Assembly (NCBI RefSeq): GCF_000225705.1
Contig: NZ_JH126473.1
Span: 82,388-146,387 of the forward strand
Length of the DNA: 64,000 nt
Reading direction: 5' to 3'
DNA from: Collinsella tanakaei YIT 12063
GTDB lineage: Bacteria > Actinomycetota > Coriobacteriia > Coriobacteriales > Coriobacteriaceae
Position 1 is the stretch's first letter; every line of letters starts with the position of its first letter. This document shows, piece by piece, positions 8,173-17,589 of the stretch. The notes beneath the pieces were generated by a model, which was given only the letters and a program-made list of their open reading frames with translations, had not been told where the DNA came from and searched no databases. A program made the position numbers and the translations under genes.

Positions 8173-8691
8173 ATGGAAGTCATGGAAGCAATCCTTACCC
8201 GCCACAGCACTCGCTCATTCACCGATAAGCCGGTACCCAAAGAGACCCTGGAGGAGATCGCCTCCGCCGGCACCTACGCCGCAAGCGGCCGCAACCGACA
8301 GCCCGTGCTGATTGTAGCGGTAACCAACCCCGAGCTTATCGCCGAGCTATCGCGCATTAACGCCGAGATCATGGGTACCGAGGGCGACCCCTTCTACGGT
8401 GCGCCGGCGGTGCTGGTGGTGCTGGCCGATAAGTCGGTGCCCACGTATCTTTACGACGGCAGCCTGGTGATGGGCAATATGATGCTTGCCGCCACCGATT
8501 TGAATCTGGGAAACTGCTGGATCCACCGCGCGAAGGAGACCTTTGAGCGCGAGGACGGCCAAGCGATTCTGGATAAGCTGGGCATCAAAGGCGACTACGA
8601 GGGCATTGGCAACCTGGTAGTGGGCTACCCTGCCTCTCCCAACGCCGAATGCAAGCCCCGCAAGGACGGACGGGTGATCTTTGCGGAGTAG
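8173..8691 (+). CDS. Nitroreductase family protein
   Basis: 172-residue FMN-dependent nitroreductase-like protein. RHSTRSFTDKPV near the N-terminus is the FMN phosphate-binding segment, AASGRNRQP is the family helix, and NLVVGYP lies near the C-terminus. AGGAGAATCCA precedes ATG 8173. These enzymes reduce nitro groups, quinones or flavins with NAD(P)H. The short length fits the compact group found in anaerobic Gram-positives. The gene stands alone, divergent from NADH oxidase, which suggests a shared redox context. Confidence 0.85.
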   Translation: MEVMEAILTRHSTRSFTDKPVPKETLEEIASAGTYAASGRNRQPVLIVAVTNPELIAELSRINAEIMGTEGDPFYGAPAVLVVLADKSVPTYLYDGSLVMGNMMLAATDLNLGNCWIHRAKETFEREDGQAILDKLGIKGDYEGIGNLVVGYPASPNAECKPRKDGRVIFAE

Positions 8692-8721
8692 TAAGCGCAC
8701 GAGACATTCGTCCGCATGCAA

Positions 8722-8760
8722 GGCGCCCCTTAGGCCGATGACCTGAGGGGCGCCATTTGT
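8722..8760. terminator. Terminator between the nitroreductase and the membrane-protein gene
   Basis: GGCGCCCCT / AGGGGCGCC stem (8722-8730 with 8746-8754). It is placed between convergent genes and could serve both. Confidence 0.7.
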
Positions 8761-8812
8761 TGACTCTATGACAGGCGGAGCTTGCACGGGAATTTGAAAA
8801 CATTAAGCGCGG

Positions 8813-9313
8813 CTATCCCTTGTGCTGACGCAGTTGTTTGTTGACGAGATCGATAAAGCCTTGGTTGTCCTTTAAAGCGACGACCATGACGCCACCGGTT
8901 CGCGTGAAGATGCGTACGCAATCCGACGCGCTCGCGGCGACATGCGTCCCCATTGCAAGCAGGGAGCGACAGCGCTCGATGTGGGCGATGTCTGCGAGCT
9001 CGATGCGTGTGCGCCAGACGCCATACACCACGTCGACGTGCCCGTGCGGAACCGGATTCTCCGCCGCACTTGCGGCGACCGGACCTGCGGCGAGCGCGGC
9101 GTCATCAAAGCGCACCTCGACGTGGTTGCGCTTGATGGGTACGCCCATGAGCAGCACGACGACCGCCATCGCGATGAACAGCAGGCTGGCGACCATCGAT
9201 TGGTCGTCGCCCGCAGACGGGACCGTCCAGATGTACAACCCCAGCAAGCCTACCATTACAGCGGCGAACAGCGCGATGTACCACGGCGCCGTCTTGCCCT
9301 TGAACATCCTCAT
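8813..9313 (-). CDS. Small membrane protein of unknown function with a C-terminal soluble domain
   Basis: 166 residues. Two hydrophobic segments (about 11-31 and 40-60) form an N-terminal hairpin in the membrane. A soluble C-terminal domain of about 95 residues follows, with alternating beta-strand character (VYGVWRTRIELADIAHIERC, then a GGVMVVALKDNQGFIDLVN ending). This resembles bacterial PH-domain membrane proteins, but the match is only by pattern. The start ATG 9313 lies 7 bp beyond the map stop, so the gene is probably translationally coupled to map and in the same transcript. Function not recognised. Confidence 0.7.
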   Translation of the reverse strand: MRMFKGKTAPWYIALFAAVMVGLLGLYIWTVPSAGDDQSMVASLLFIAMAVVVLLMGVPIKRNHVEVRFDDAALAAGPVAASAAENPVPHGHVDVVYGVWRTRIELADIAHIERCRSLLAMGTHVAASASDCVRIFTRTGGVMVVALKDNQGFIDLVNKQLRQHKG

Positions 9314-9320
9314 GGCGCAC

Positions 9321-10205
9321 CTACCAGCTTAGAAGCTCGTACCCATCGTTGGTGATGACCAGCTGGACCTCCCACTGCGCGGAGTCGGAGCGGTCGGCGG
9401 TGCGCACGGTCCATTCATTGGGATCGCTCATGTCGATGTCCGGCTCGCCAGCGTTGACCATCGGCTCGATGGTGAAGCAGAAGCCCGGCGCCAACACCAC
9501 GCCCTGACCGGACTGGCCCACAAAACCCACGAACGGGTCTTCATGGAACTCGATGCCTATACCGTGGCCGCCGAACTCGCGGACCACGTTGAAGCCCGCC
9601 CCCTCGGCATGCGCCTGCACCGCGTGGGCTATGTCGCCCAAATGGCCCCATGGCTTGATAGCGGCAAGGCCCGCTTCCACGCACTCGCGCGTCACATCGA
9701 CCAAGCGCTGACGCTCCGGCGGCACCTCGCCCACGCAGAACATACGCGAGGAATCCGAGTAATAGCCGTCCAAAATGGTGGAGCAGTCCACGTTGACGAT
9801 ATCGCCCTCTACTAGGACCTCGTCATCAGACGGGATGCCGTGGCACACCACGCAGTTGACCGACGTGCAGACGCTCTTGGGAAAGCCCTCGTAATTGAGC
9901 GGTGCGGGGACGGCCCCGTGCTCGACCGTGTACTCGTGCACCCAGCGGTCGATGTCGCCGGTGGTGCAGCCCGGGGCGATGCGCTCGGCGACGTAATCGA
10001 GCGCACCCACGTTCACCGCGGCGCTTCGGCGAATGCCCTCGAGATCGGCGGGGGTCTTCAGCAGGTCTCGGGGAAGAACCTCCTCGCCGCGCTCCCACAG
10101 CTCGTTGAGGCGCTCATCGATCGCCAGATGGCATTTCTTATACTTCTTGCCGCTGCCGCACCAGCACTCGTCGTTGCGGCCGAATACGGGACCGTTGTCA
10201 TGCAT
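9321..10205 (-). CDS. map: Methionine aminopeptidase with N-terminal SEC-C zinc motif
   Basis: 294 residues. Residues 9-26 form a SEC-C zinc-binding motif (CWCGSGKKYKKCH, with Cys14, Cys16, Cys25, His26). Residues from about 50 form a type I methionine aminopeptidase. All five metal ligands are visible: the Asp in NVDCS, the Asp in YYSDSS eleven residues later, the His in GGHGIG, and the Glu residues in FTIEPM and QWEVQL. It removes the initiator Met from nascent proteins in the cytoplasm. ATG 10205 is preceded by AAAAGGAGTTAGCC. The SEC-C extension probably helps ribosome or protein contact. It is followed directly by the membrane-protein gene. Confidence 0.93.
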   Translation of the reverse strand: MHDNGPVFGRNDECWCGSGKKYKKCHLAIDERLNELWERGEEVLPRDLLKTPADLEGIRRSAAVNVGALDYVAERIAPGCTTGDIDRWVHEYTVEHGAVPAPLNYEGFPKSVCTSVNCVVCHGIPSDDEVLVEGDIVNVDCSTILDGYYSDSSRMFCVGEVPPERQRLVDVTRECVEAGLAAIKPWGHLGDIAHAVQAHAEGAGFNVVREFGGHGIGIEFHEDPFVGFVGQSGQGVVLAPGFCFTIEPMVNAGEPDIDMSDPNEWTVRTADRSDSAQWEVQLVITNDGYELLSW

Positions 10206-10342
10206 GGCTAACTCCTTTTCGACTGTAGCCATTATGCCGCTAATCGCGAGGTTCTGCATGGAGATTTGGACAAAGCGCCCGACATATCGGAGCTCGTTTC
10301 GATAAGACGCGCGAATGGACGCCCTCCACGGCGCTCCCCTTG

Positions 10343-10382
10343 AAAAAGCGGCCCTCCGCGTTTATCGCGAAAAGGGCCGCTT
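10343..10382 (-). terminator. Terminator of the DAHP synthase gene
   Basis: AAGCGGCCCT / AGGGCCGCTT arms, followed on the minus strand by a T run (A tract at 10343-10347). Confidence 0.8.
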
Positions 10383-10456
10383 GGAATCTGCTTATATGTA
10401 GGCACCCCATAGGAAAGTCCGCATAAACCGGGTTTCCCGGACAATCTAGAAACAGA

Positions 10457-11485
10457 CTAGGAGCGCTCAGCGAGATCGAGAATCAGGCGCTCGGTCTTCT
10501 CCCAACCCAGGCATGCGTCCGTGATGGACTTGCCGTAGACGCCGCCATCCACGGGCTGGTTGCCGTCCTCCAGGTAGCTCTCGACCATGAAGCCGCGGAC
10601 CAGTCGGTCGATGGATTCGTTGCGACGGCAGGAGTCCAGCACTTCTTTGCAGATGCGCAGCTGCTCGAGCGGGCGCTTGCCGGAGTTGTCATGGTTGCAG
10701 TCGACCACCACGGCAGGGTTCGCGTAGGTATCCGGCGTGTAGCGCTCAGCCAGGCGCTCCAGGTGCTCGTAGTGGTAATTGGGATAGGTGCGACCGTCCA
10801 GGCCGATATAACCGCGCAGCACGGCGTGGGCCAGCGGGTTGCCCTCGGTCTCGACTTCCCAGTTGCGGTATATGAAGCCCTGCTTTGCCTGGGCGGCGTA
10901 GATGGAATTGAGCATGACGCTGGTGGAGCCGGCGGTGGGGTTCTTCATACCCACGGGCACGGGCACGCCGGAAGCGACCAGGCGATGCTCCTGGTTCTCG
11001 ACAGAGCGCGCGCCAACCGCAACGTAGGACAGTAGATCGACCAGGTACTGGTAGTTGGTGGGATACAGCATCTCGTCGGCCGTGAAGAACCCGGTCTCTT
11101 CAATCACGCGCAGGTGCATGCGGCGAATAGCCTTGACGCCCTCGAGCAGGTCGTCGCCGGCCTCCGGATCGGGGTTATGCAGCAAGCCCTTGTAGCCGGT
11201 GCCCTTGGTGCGGGGCTTGTTGGTGTAGACGCGCGGGATGATGAGCAGGCGGTCTCGCACCTGCTCCTGAAGCTTAGCGAGACGGTCCATGTATTCCAAA
11301 ACGGAGTCCTCGCGATCGGCCGAGCAGGGGCCGATGATCAGGGCGCGGCGGGAGTCCTCGCCGCGGAAGATCGCCGCCACCTGGGCGTCGAACTCGCGCT
11401 TGGCCTCGACCAGGTCGGCGCGAAGCGGCATCTCCTCGCGGATATCTTTAGGAATGGGAAGCAAGCGCTTGAAATGCATGGACAT
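10457..11485 (-). CDS. 3-deoxy-7-phosphoheptulonate synthase (type I DAHP synthase)
   Basis: 342 residues of the AroFGH type. It catalyses condensation of phosphoenolpyruvate with erythrose 4-phosphate, the first step of the shikimate pathway. Seen: IIGPCSADRED (PEP-binding Cys region), PRVYTNKPRTKGTGYKG, the GARSVENQEHR substrate-binding motif, VGMKNPTAGS, VDCNHDNSGK and VDGGVYGKSITDACLGW. ATG 11485 has GCCAAGGAGTCACC upstream; the frame is open further 5' without a better start. Which aromatic amino acid inhibits it cannot be read from the sequence. It stands alone, with no leader peptide rich in aromatic codons seen in front of it. Confidence 0.93.
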   Translation of the reverse strand: MSMHFKRLLPIPKDIREEMPLRADLVEAKREFDAQVAAIFRGEDSRRALIIGPCSADREDSVLEYMDRLAKLQEQVRDRLLIIPRVYTNKPRTKGTGYKGLLHNPDPEAGDDLLEGVKAIRRMHLRVIEETGFFTADEMLYPTNYQYLVDLLSYVAVGARSVENQEHRLVASGVPVPVGMKNPTAGSTSVMLNSIYAAQAKQGFIYRNWEVETEGNPLAHAVLRGYIGLDGRTYPNYHYEHLERLAERYTPDTYANPAVVVDCNHDNSGKRPLEQLRICKEVLDSCRRNESIDRLVRGFMVESYLEDGNQPVDGGVYGKSITDACLGWEKTERLILDLAERS

Positions 11486-11777
11486 GGTGACTCCTTGGCA
11501 GCGTCGAGAGTCGCCCGCGGCCAGCGACGCGCGAAGCGCCGTCGATGTATTCGCCGCGAGCTGATGTGCAACATAGTGGAGGGTATTATCCGCCTTTCGC
11601 CTCGCACGACAGTGCGCATGTACCATCTGTCCGAAAGATTTAACGTTGCCCCCTATTCCGAACGCGTTGGAGCCGCTGGACCACCCCAACGCAACGGGAC
11701 CGCAACCAGCTGCAGCGGGGCTGTACAATAATCTCGTCCATACGCCCCATGGGGGCGAATTCGACCAGGGAGATGCC
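11486..11777. promoter_or_regulatory. Divergent promoter region between DAHP synthase and the isochorismatase-family gene
   Basis: 292 bp. A plus-strand -10-like TACAAT lies at 11724-11729, about 50 bases before the isochorismatase ATG, with no convincing -35. No attenuator or T-box features were seen for the DAHP synthase side. Confidence 0.35.
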
Positions 11778-12308
11778 ATGGCAAACGATTTTCTCATCGT
11801 CGTCGATATGCAGAACGACTTTGTATCCGGCTCGCTGGGAACGCCCGAAGCCCAAGCGATTGTGGAGGCGGTCGCGCAGCGCGCTGAAGAATTCGAGGGA
11901 ACCGTGGTCTTTACCAAGGACACGCACGACAAGGACTACCTTCAGACGCAGGAGGGCGCGAAGCTCCCCGTTACCCATTGCGTTCGCGACACACCCGGTT
12001 GGGAGCTAGTCGACGAGCTCGAGCGAATCCAGCTTACGCGCGATGCCTTGGTCTTTGACAAGCCGTCTTTTGGCTCGCTTGACCTGGCGGCATGGCTGGT
12101 CGAGCAAAACGATGTGGAGCCCATCGACTCAATCGAGCTGGTTGGCCTGTGCACGGATATCTGCGTAGTAAGCAACGCGCTGCTTATCAAGGCAAACCTG
12201 CCCGAAGTGCCCATGCGCGTGGAAGCCGGTCTTTGCGCAGGCGTGACGCCGCAGTCGCACCAAGCCGCCCTAGATACCATGAGCAGCTGCCAGGTTGAGG
12301 TAAGGTAG
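11778..12308 (+). CDS. Isochorismatase-family cysteine hydrolase (nicotinamidase-like)
   Basis: 176 residues. The catalytic triad of the family is visible: Asp10 in VVDMQNDF, a Lys in the GAKLPVTHC segment, and the nucleophilic Cys in GLCTDICVVSNA. Nicotinamidase (PncA) deaminates nicotinamide for NAD salvage, and the DMQNDF start with CTDICV is compatible with that. However, other cysteine hydrolases share these motifs, so the substrate is left open. AGGGAGATGCC precedes ATG 11778. It ends just before a perfect palindromic terminator. Confidence 0.82.
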   Translation: MANDFLIVVDMQNDFVSGSLGTPEAQAIVEAVAQRAEEFEGTVVFTKDTHDKDYLQTQEGAKLPVTHCVRDTPGWELVDELERIQLTRDALVFDKPSFGSLDLAAWLVEQNDVEPIDSIELVGLCTDICVVSNALLIKANLPEVPMRVEAGLCAGVTPQSHQAALDTMSSCQVEVR

Positions 12309-12353
12309 CGAGGTTTTAGCCAGGCACCTGAGCGGCGCCTCCGTCATATAGCG

Positions 12354-12393
12354 AAACGGCCCTTTCTAATACATGTATTAGAAAGGGCCGTTT
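12354..12393. terminator. Perfect 40-bp palindrome, probably a bidirectional terminator
   Basis: Bases 12354-12373 are the exact reverse complement of 12374-12393, with no spacer. The outer part (AAACGGCCCTTTC) is a typical terminator stem followed by TTTT on the plus strand and T residues on the minus strand. The core CTAATACATGTATTAG is itself a dyad that could bind a regulator. Confidence 0.75.
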
Positions 12394-12570
12394 TATTGAG
12401 CCAGAATGGTCCAAGGTAATACCGATTTAGAAATACGTATTAGATTGAACCACTTGAAGCGATTCAAGGTGGCATCTTTTAATACACGACTAACCACCGG
12501 CTCAAACCAGCAAACTAAACGAGCAGTTTGGACCGGCAGCTGAACTCGACGAGTGGCCGTAGCGACAAGC
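12394..12570. other. AT-richer intergenic stretch with further dyads
   Basis: A second dyad AATACGTATT (about 12431-12440) resembles the core of the adjacent palindrome. An imperfect hairpin (CCACTTGAA with TTCAAGGTGG, about 12450-12473) is also present. There is no ORF of note. Confidence 0.4.
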
Positions 12571-13476
12571 CTAGCAGATACCTTGGCGTGCTAGGAAATC
12601 GAACGCGAGGTCGACCCAAGCATGCACTGCCTGCTGGCGCTCGACGTTCTCAGACTCGGTGTTGCGGTTTGCAACGGAAAGGCCGTGCGCGCCCTCGCTG
12701 AACACGTGCAACTCGTGGACCACGCCCTCTTCCGCCATCCGGCGGGCAAAGGGATAGACCTGCGCCGCGGGCGCCGTCTTATCGTCTGCGGCGCACCACA
12801 CAAAGGTGGGCGGAGTGTTACGGCTCACGTTGGTAGCAGGGCAGATACGCGCAAGGTGCTCATCGGTCGCCTCGCCGCCGGTCACCATCGACAAGAAATC
12901 ATTAAGCAGATCGCGACCGGTCTTACCGCCCGTCTTGGGCACGCGCAAATCGATGCGCGGATCGCGCGTCTGCTGATCGCGCAGGTAGGCGAAATCGATC
13001 ACGGGATAGCACAAGATGGCAGCATCTGGACGAATGTCCTCCGGACGCGCCCCCGTGAGCCCGGCGAACGGGCCGCTCTTCCATTCCGTTGCCAAAGAGG
13101 CGCAGATAAAACCGCCGGCAGAAAACCCGATCGCAACGACCTTCTCCGGATCGACGTTCCACTCGCTCGCGTTCAGTCGCACGGTCGCGACCATCTTCGC
13201 CAAGTCCGCCTGGGGGTTGGGATATGAAACGTCACCGGTGGAGCTGGTAACGTAATCCAGCGTAAACGCCTGGAAACCGCGGTTGAGGAATTCGAACGCG
13301 ACGGGCTCCTGCTCGTGCGCGGCGATGTGCGTGAAGCCGCCGCCTCCGCAAATGATCACGGCTGGGCGGGGACCGGTAGTGGTATTGGGCAGCTTGTCCG
13401 CAAGATAGGCGGTATACGTTGCCGGATAGACCGGGGTGGTCTCCTCGCCCCACAGGGCATGCTGCTCGATAATCAT
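12571..13476 (-). CDS. Alpha/beta hydrolase (BD-FAE / acetyl-esterase-like)
   Basis: 301 residues. Family marks: an oxyanion-hole segment CGGGGFTHIAAHEQEP, the elbow GFSAGG with the nucleophilic Ser near residue 123, an acid in CAADDKTAP and a catalytic His in EGAHGLSV. It resembles acetyl-xylan or endo-xylanase-associated esterases that lack a signal peptide, so it is cytoplasmic. ATG 13476 follows AAGCGAGAGCAC; upstream in-frame codons give a basic low-complexity extension and are not used. It stands alone. Probable substrate: short acyl esters of sugars or drugs (inference). Confidence 0.82.
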   Translation of the reverse strand: MIIEQHALWGEETTPVYPATYTAYLADKLPNTTTGPRPAVIICGGGGFTHIAAHEQEPVAFEFLNRGFQAFTLDYVTSSTGDVSYPNPQADLAKMVATVRLNASEWNVDPEKVVAIGFSAGGFICASLATEWKSGPFAGLTGARPEDIRPDAAILCYPVIDFAYLRDQQTRDPRIDLRVPKTGGKTGRDLLNDFLSMVTGGEATDEHLARICPATNVSRNTPPTFVWCAADDKTAPAAQVYPFARRMAEEGVVHELHVFSEGAHGLSVANRNTESENVERQQAVHAWVDLAFDFLARQGIC

Positions 13477-13882
13477 GTGCTCTCGCTTTCGACTCTTCCG
13501 CCCCGCATGCCGCGACGCCTGCGGAGCCCTTCTTTTTGTTCGCGCCACAGATGCGACGCAGCGTTTTTCGTTTCCTAGCATATGACGAAACGCTGGCGGC
13601 AACCGTGGCGCACCGCGCGTTCCAACAGAAGAACCACGTCAAGTCCCATCGAGCACCCCACCGAAGACCCCATGGAAGCGTGCCGGGCCAGCATCTGCAC
13701 CGTCGCCCGCAACGGCACCAGCGCCGGCGGCTGCGACGAGAACTGAACCGCCGACCAAACCAAGTAGCTTTAAGCGACCGCTGTGTTGGGTACCATTTCT
13801 TTTGCATGAGAAGCCGCACATAAACCGTGCCGTCGGTCGATCCGGCGGCACAGACGAACCAGCTACGAGTTAAGGGATCAAT
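13477..13882. other. 406-bp intergenic region, no gene recognised
   Basis: Several short reading frames exist on both strands, but none has a ribosome-binding site plus sensible composition. The minus-strand candidates (about 13575-13850) are Gly/Ala- or Arg-rich and look like chance frames in GC-rich DNA. It presumably contains the divergent promoters of the hydrolase and thioesterase genes. Confidence 0.4.
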
Positions 13883-14665
13883 TTGTATACGTTTACCAGT
13901 AAGATTCGTTATAGCGAAATTGATGAGACGGGCCGTTTAAGCGTGCCCGCCGCAATCGACTACCTGCAAGATGCCTCCACCTTCCACGCGGAATCCGTGG
14001 GCCAGGGCCTTGCGCGCGCAACAGACACAGGCCGCGCTTGGATGCTCGCCGCTTGGAAAATCGAGATTCGCAAGCTCCCCGCCCTAGGCGATCCCATCTG
14101 CGTGAACACCTGGCCCACCGGCTACAAGGGGCTGTTCTCAAATCGCAACTTCACCATCCGCGCAGCGGACGCCGACGCTGACGAGGCACCATGTCTACAG
14201 GCGGATTCGCTCTGGTTCCTCTATGACGCCGCAACTGGCAGGCCTTGCCGCATAAGCGATGAACACTTGGCAGCGTTTTTAGACCATGACGGCTTCGAGC
14301 CCGCCCTCAACATGGACGCGCCCCAGCGGCGCATCCACCTTCCCAAAGACGCCATCGCCATCGACGCCGCGCCCGTACGGGTAGCGACCACCCATATCGA
14401 CACCAACCACCACGTCAACAACGCGCAGTACGTTGGCATGGCGATCGACGCGCTGCTTGAGTACCCGCCGGCGCAGCAAGCCCAACAGGCGCTTGTCAAC
14501 CGCAGCGAAGACTCGCCCGTCACCGTTGACGTGCAGTACAGCCGCGCCGCCACGCGCGGGCAAACCATCTACCCGCGCATCTATCAAGATGGCGCCGGGT
14601 TTATTGTAAGCTTGGACGATTGCGACGGCGGACACTACGCCGTTGTTCGCATATCCCAGGGATAG
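13883..14665 (+). CDS. Acyl-ACP thioesterase
   Basis: 260 residues of the acyl-ACP thioesterase family (PF01643), with two hot-dog folds. The first begins FTSKIRYSEIDETGRLSVPA and contains WMLAAWKIEIRKLP. The second carries the catalytic sequence THIDTNHHVNNAQYV, with the Asn/His pair used for thioester hydrolysis. It releases fatty acids from acyl carrier protein and sets acyl chain length. The start is TTG 13883, preceded by TTAAGGGATCAA; no ATG or GTG fits the beginning of the first hot-dog fold. Single-gene unit. Confidence 0.88.
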   Translation: MYTFTSKIRYSEIDETGRLSVPAAIDYLQDASTFHAESVGQGLARATDTGRAWMLAAWKIEIRKLPALGDPICVNTWPTGYKGLFSNRNFTIRAADADADEAPCLQADSLWFLYDAATGRPCRISDEHLAAFLDHDGFEPALNMDAPQRRIHLPKDAIAIDAAPVRVATTHIDTNHHVNNAQYVGMAIDALLEYPPAQQAQQALVNRSEDSPVTVDVQYSRAATRGQTIYPRIYQDGAGFIVSLDDCDGGHYAVVRISQG

Positions 14666-14754
14666 CCCTGCCGTCCACCGCCCGCCGAGCGCACCCGGGC
14701 CGGATAGTTTGCACCCCTACCAATCAGCCCAGCGCCCCGCCACGCTGGACTTGA

Positions 14755-15573
14755 TTACACAAGCATTCGGGCGCGTAGATCCTCTATTGCGCTAGGGGCA
14801 ACACCCAGCGCCTCCTTTATATAAGCCAGATAATCGCCATACTCGCGCTCGACGGCGCGCGTAACGGCAGCCAGCGACCGCAGGCTTGCGGCTCCGTCTG
14901 CCGTAAGCTGGGCAGGAGCAAACAAGTTAGTTGCCAAGTAATCCGCCCGAATCTGCTCCGCAGGAACGCCAAGCGCGCTCTCCACCAGCACGGACGCCAT
15001 TCCGCAGCGGTCGCGCCCCACATGGCAGTGCCACAGCGCGGCACCGTCCTCGCAAGCCAGAAGCGCCTCGAAGAACTCCTGGTAACCCTTCCGCCCCACC
15101 TCGTCCAAAAGCATTGCGGGATACAGCATGACCATGAAGTCGACGGGATCGCCGCTCTCCTTCACGCGCTTTCGGGCGGCTTCCAGCTGAGCCTCGCGTT
15201 CCTGCGTGATGCCCGCATGACGATCCTCAAAAATACTCGCATGCACAAACGCCGCGTCCGGCAGCTGCTCCATGGGGTCTGGCAGCTCCGCCAACTCCTC
15301 GTTGTTACGCAGGTCAACCACCAGGCGCACGCGATAATCATCTCGCAAGCGGGCGATATCGTCGTCCGTGCCAAAAATGAGCGCGCCCGACCGAAGCAGG
15401 CTGCCGCGACGAACCGTCCTACCATCTGCGCCGGTCAGACCACCCAAATCGCGTGTGTTGGGCAGCCCGTCAAACGGAATGCGTCCGTAATCTCGGCGCC
15501 CCGCCGGCATTGCGGCGGCGTCCGGCGTCTCATACGCAACCGGCGCGCCAACCGGCTCGATTCGCTCAGCCAT
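14755..15573 (-). CDS. Tyrosine-specific protein phosphatase family protein (Y_phosphatase3 type)
   Basis: 272 residues. The N-terminal NTRDLGGL motif and the P-loop HCHVGRDRCG (Cys nucleophile, Arg for phosphate binding) define the family that includes bacterial lipid-/tyrosine-directed phosphatases. The usual loop is HCxxGKDRTG; here Lys is replaced by Arg and Thr by Cys. The Asp general acid candidates lie in the RNNEELAELPDP region. ATG 15573 follows GAAGGGGGATGGGGGC; an earlier in-frame ATG at 15642 has no RBS. Cytoplasmic, alone in its unit, converging on the thioesterase gene. Confidence 0.82.
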   Translation of the reverse strand: MAERIEPVGAPVAYETPDAAAMPAGRRDYGRIPFDGLPNTRDLGGLTGADGRTVRRGSLLRSGALIFGTDDDIARLRDDYRVRLVVDLRNNEELAELPDPMEQLPDAAFVHASIFEDRHAGITQEREAQLEAARKRVKESGDPVDFMVMLYPAMLLDEVGRKGYQEFFEALLACEDGAALWHCHVGRDRCGMASVLVESALGVPAEQIRADYLATNLFAPAQLTADGAASLRSLAAVTRAVEREYGDYLAYIKEALGVAPSAIEDLRARMLV

Positions 15574-15650
15574 GCCCCCATCCCCCTTCTCGCTTGATCG
15601 CTCACATTGTGACGATAAAACAACATCTTCCAATGACCGCACTGTAAAGG

Positions 15651-15689
15651 AACGCCCCCGTCAACGCAATCTGCATCGACGGGGGCGTT
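15651..15689 (-). terminator. Hairpin terminator downstream of asnS
   Basis: AACGCCCCCGTC / GACGGGGGCGTT 12-bp arms (15651-15662 with 15678-15689). On the minus strand it is followed by CCTTT. It lies about 210 bp beyond the asnS stop. Confidence 0.7.
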
Positions 15690-15732
15690 CTATCGCACCC
15701 ATTTTGGCTCCCCGCTTAACCGATCGCCTTGG

Positions 15733-15870
15733 CTAGTTAAGAATGTCCCTATGGAAGCGCGTCATCATAAGGGCGGCGGACACGGAGGCCCAGTCTGGCA
15801 TTGCCTCTGCTTTGGACGAGGACGAGACGGGGTCCATGCGCGCGATCTTAACGGCGTAGTTGCGCATCAT
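15733..15870 (-). CDS. Possible 45-residue small ORF
   Basis: Frame open from ATG 15870 (or ATG 15867) to TAG 15733, in the gap between asnS and its hairpin. The peptide starts MMRNYAVKIARMDP and ends TRFHRDILN. No clear ribosome-binding site, so coding is doubtful. Listed because the terminator lies beyond it, making it part of the asnS transcript. Confidence 0.2.
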   Translation of the reverse strand: MMRNYAVKIARMDPVSSSSKAEAMPDWASVSAALMMTRFHRDILN

Positions 15871-15900
15871 GATATTTTATATGCGCCGAAACGCTTGGAA

Positions 15901-17304
<1,404 letters not shown>

Positions 17305-17450
17305 ACCAAACCCTTTCATGCGGTAAGGATGATAGTTTCCAGCATTCTATTCTAGCAGCTGCCACAAGACCCGCATCCTTGCATGTTTTCCCGTTCCCGA
17401 CTACAGCAGCGCGATATTTGCCCTGGTCTGGTCGATAAGGCGCGAGCTCG

Positions 17451-17508
17451 TATTGACTTGATATTTAGTATTGACTTTATATTTAGATTGTTGTTTAATT
17501 GTCTAAAT
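17451..17508 (+). promoter_or_regulatory. Tandem promoters and dyad operator of the sdpR-like/sdpI-like pair
   Basis: An 18-bp unit beginning TATTGACT is duplicated (17451-17468 and 17469-17486, one mismatch). Each copy supplies a TTGACT -35 (17453-17458 and 17471-17476), paired at 17 bp with TTTATA (17476-17481) and TTTAAT (17494-17499). The dyad ATTTAGA / TCTAAAT (17481-17487 with 17502-17508) overlaps the second -10 and is a likely ArsR/SdpR-type operator. Confidence 0.6.
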
Positions 17509-17589
17509 CCTCTACGGGCCATCGCACAGGCAGCGCCTGTCTTGGCAACGCATCATGAGCAAAAATTCGTCAACCAGATTGGAGTCCCC

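Noticed and set aside
10457-11932. 491-residue DAHP synthase with long N-terminal extension
   Set aside because: The extension overlaps the divergent promoter and isochorismatase start; ATG 11485 has an ideal RBS and gives the usual length.
17383-17589. Longer N-terminus for the ArsR/SdpR-like protein
   Set aside because: The added residues cover the promoter and operator region; ATG 17590 has GGAG and fits the family length.
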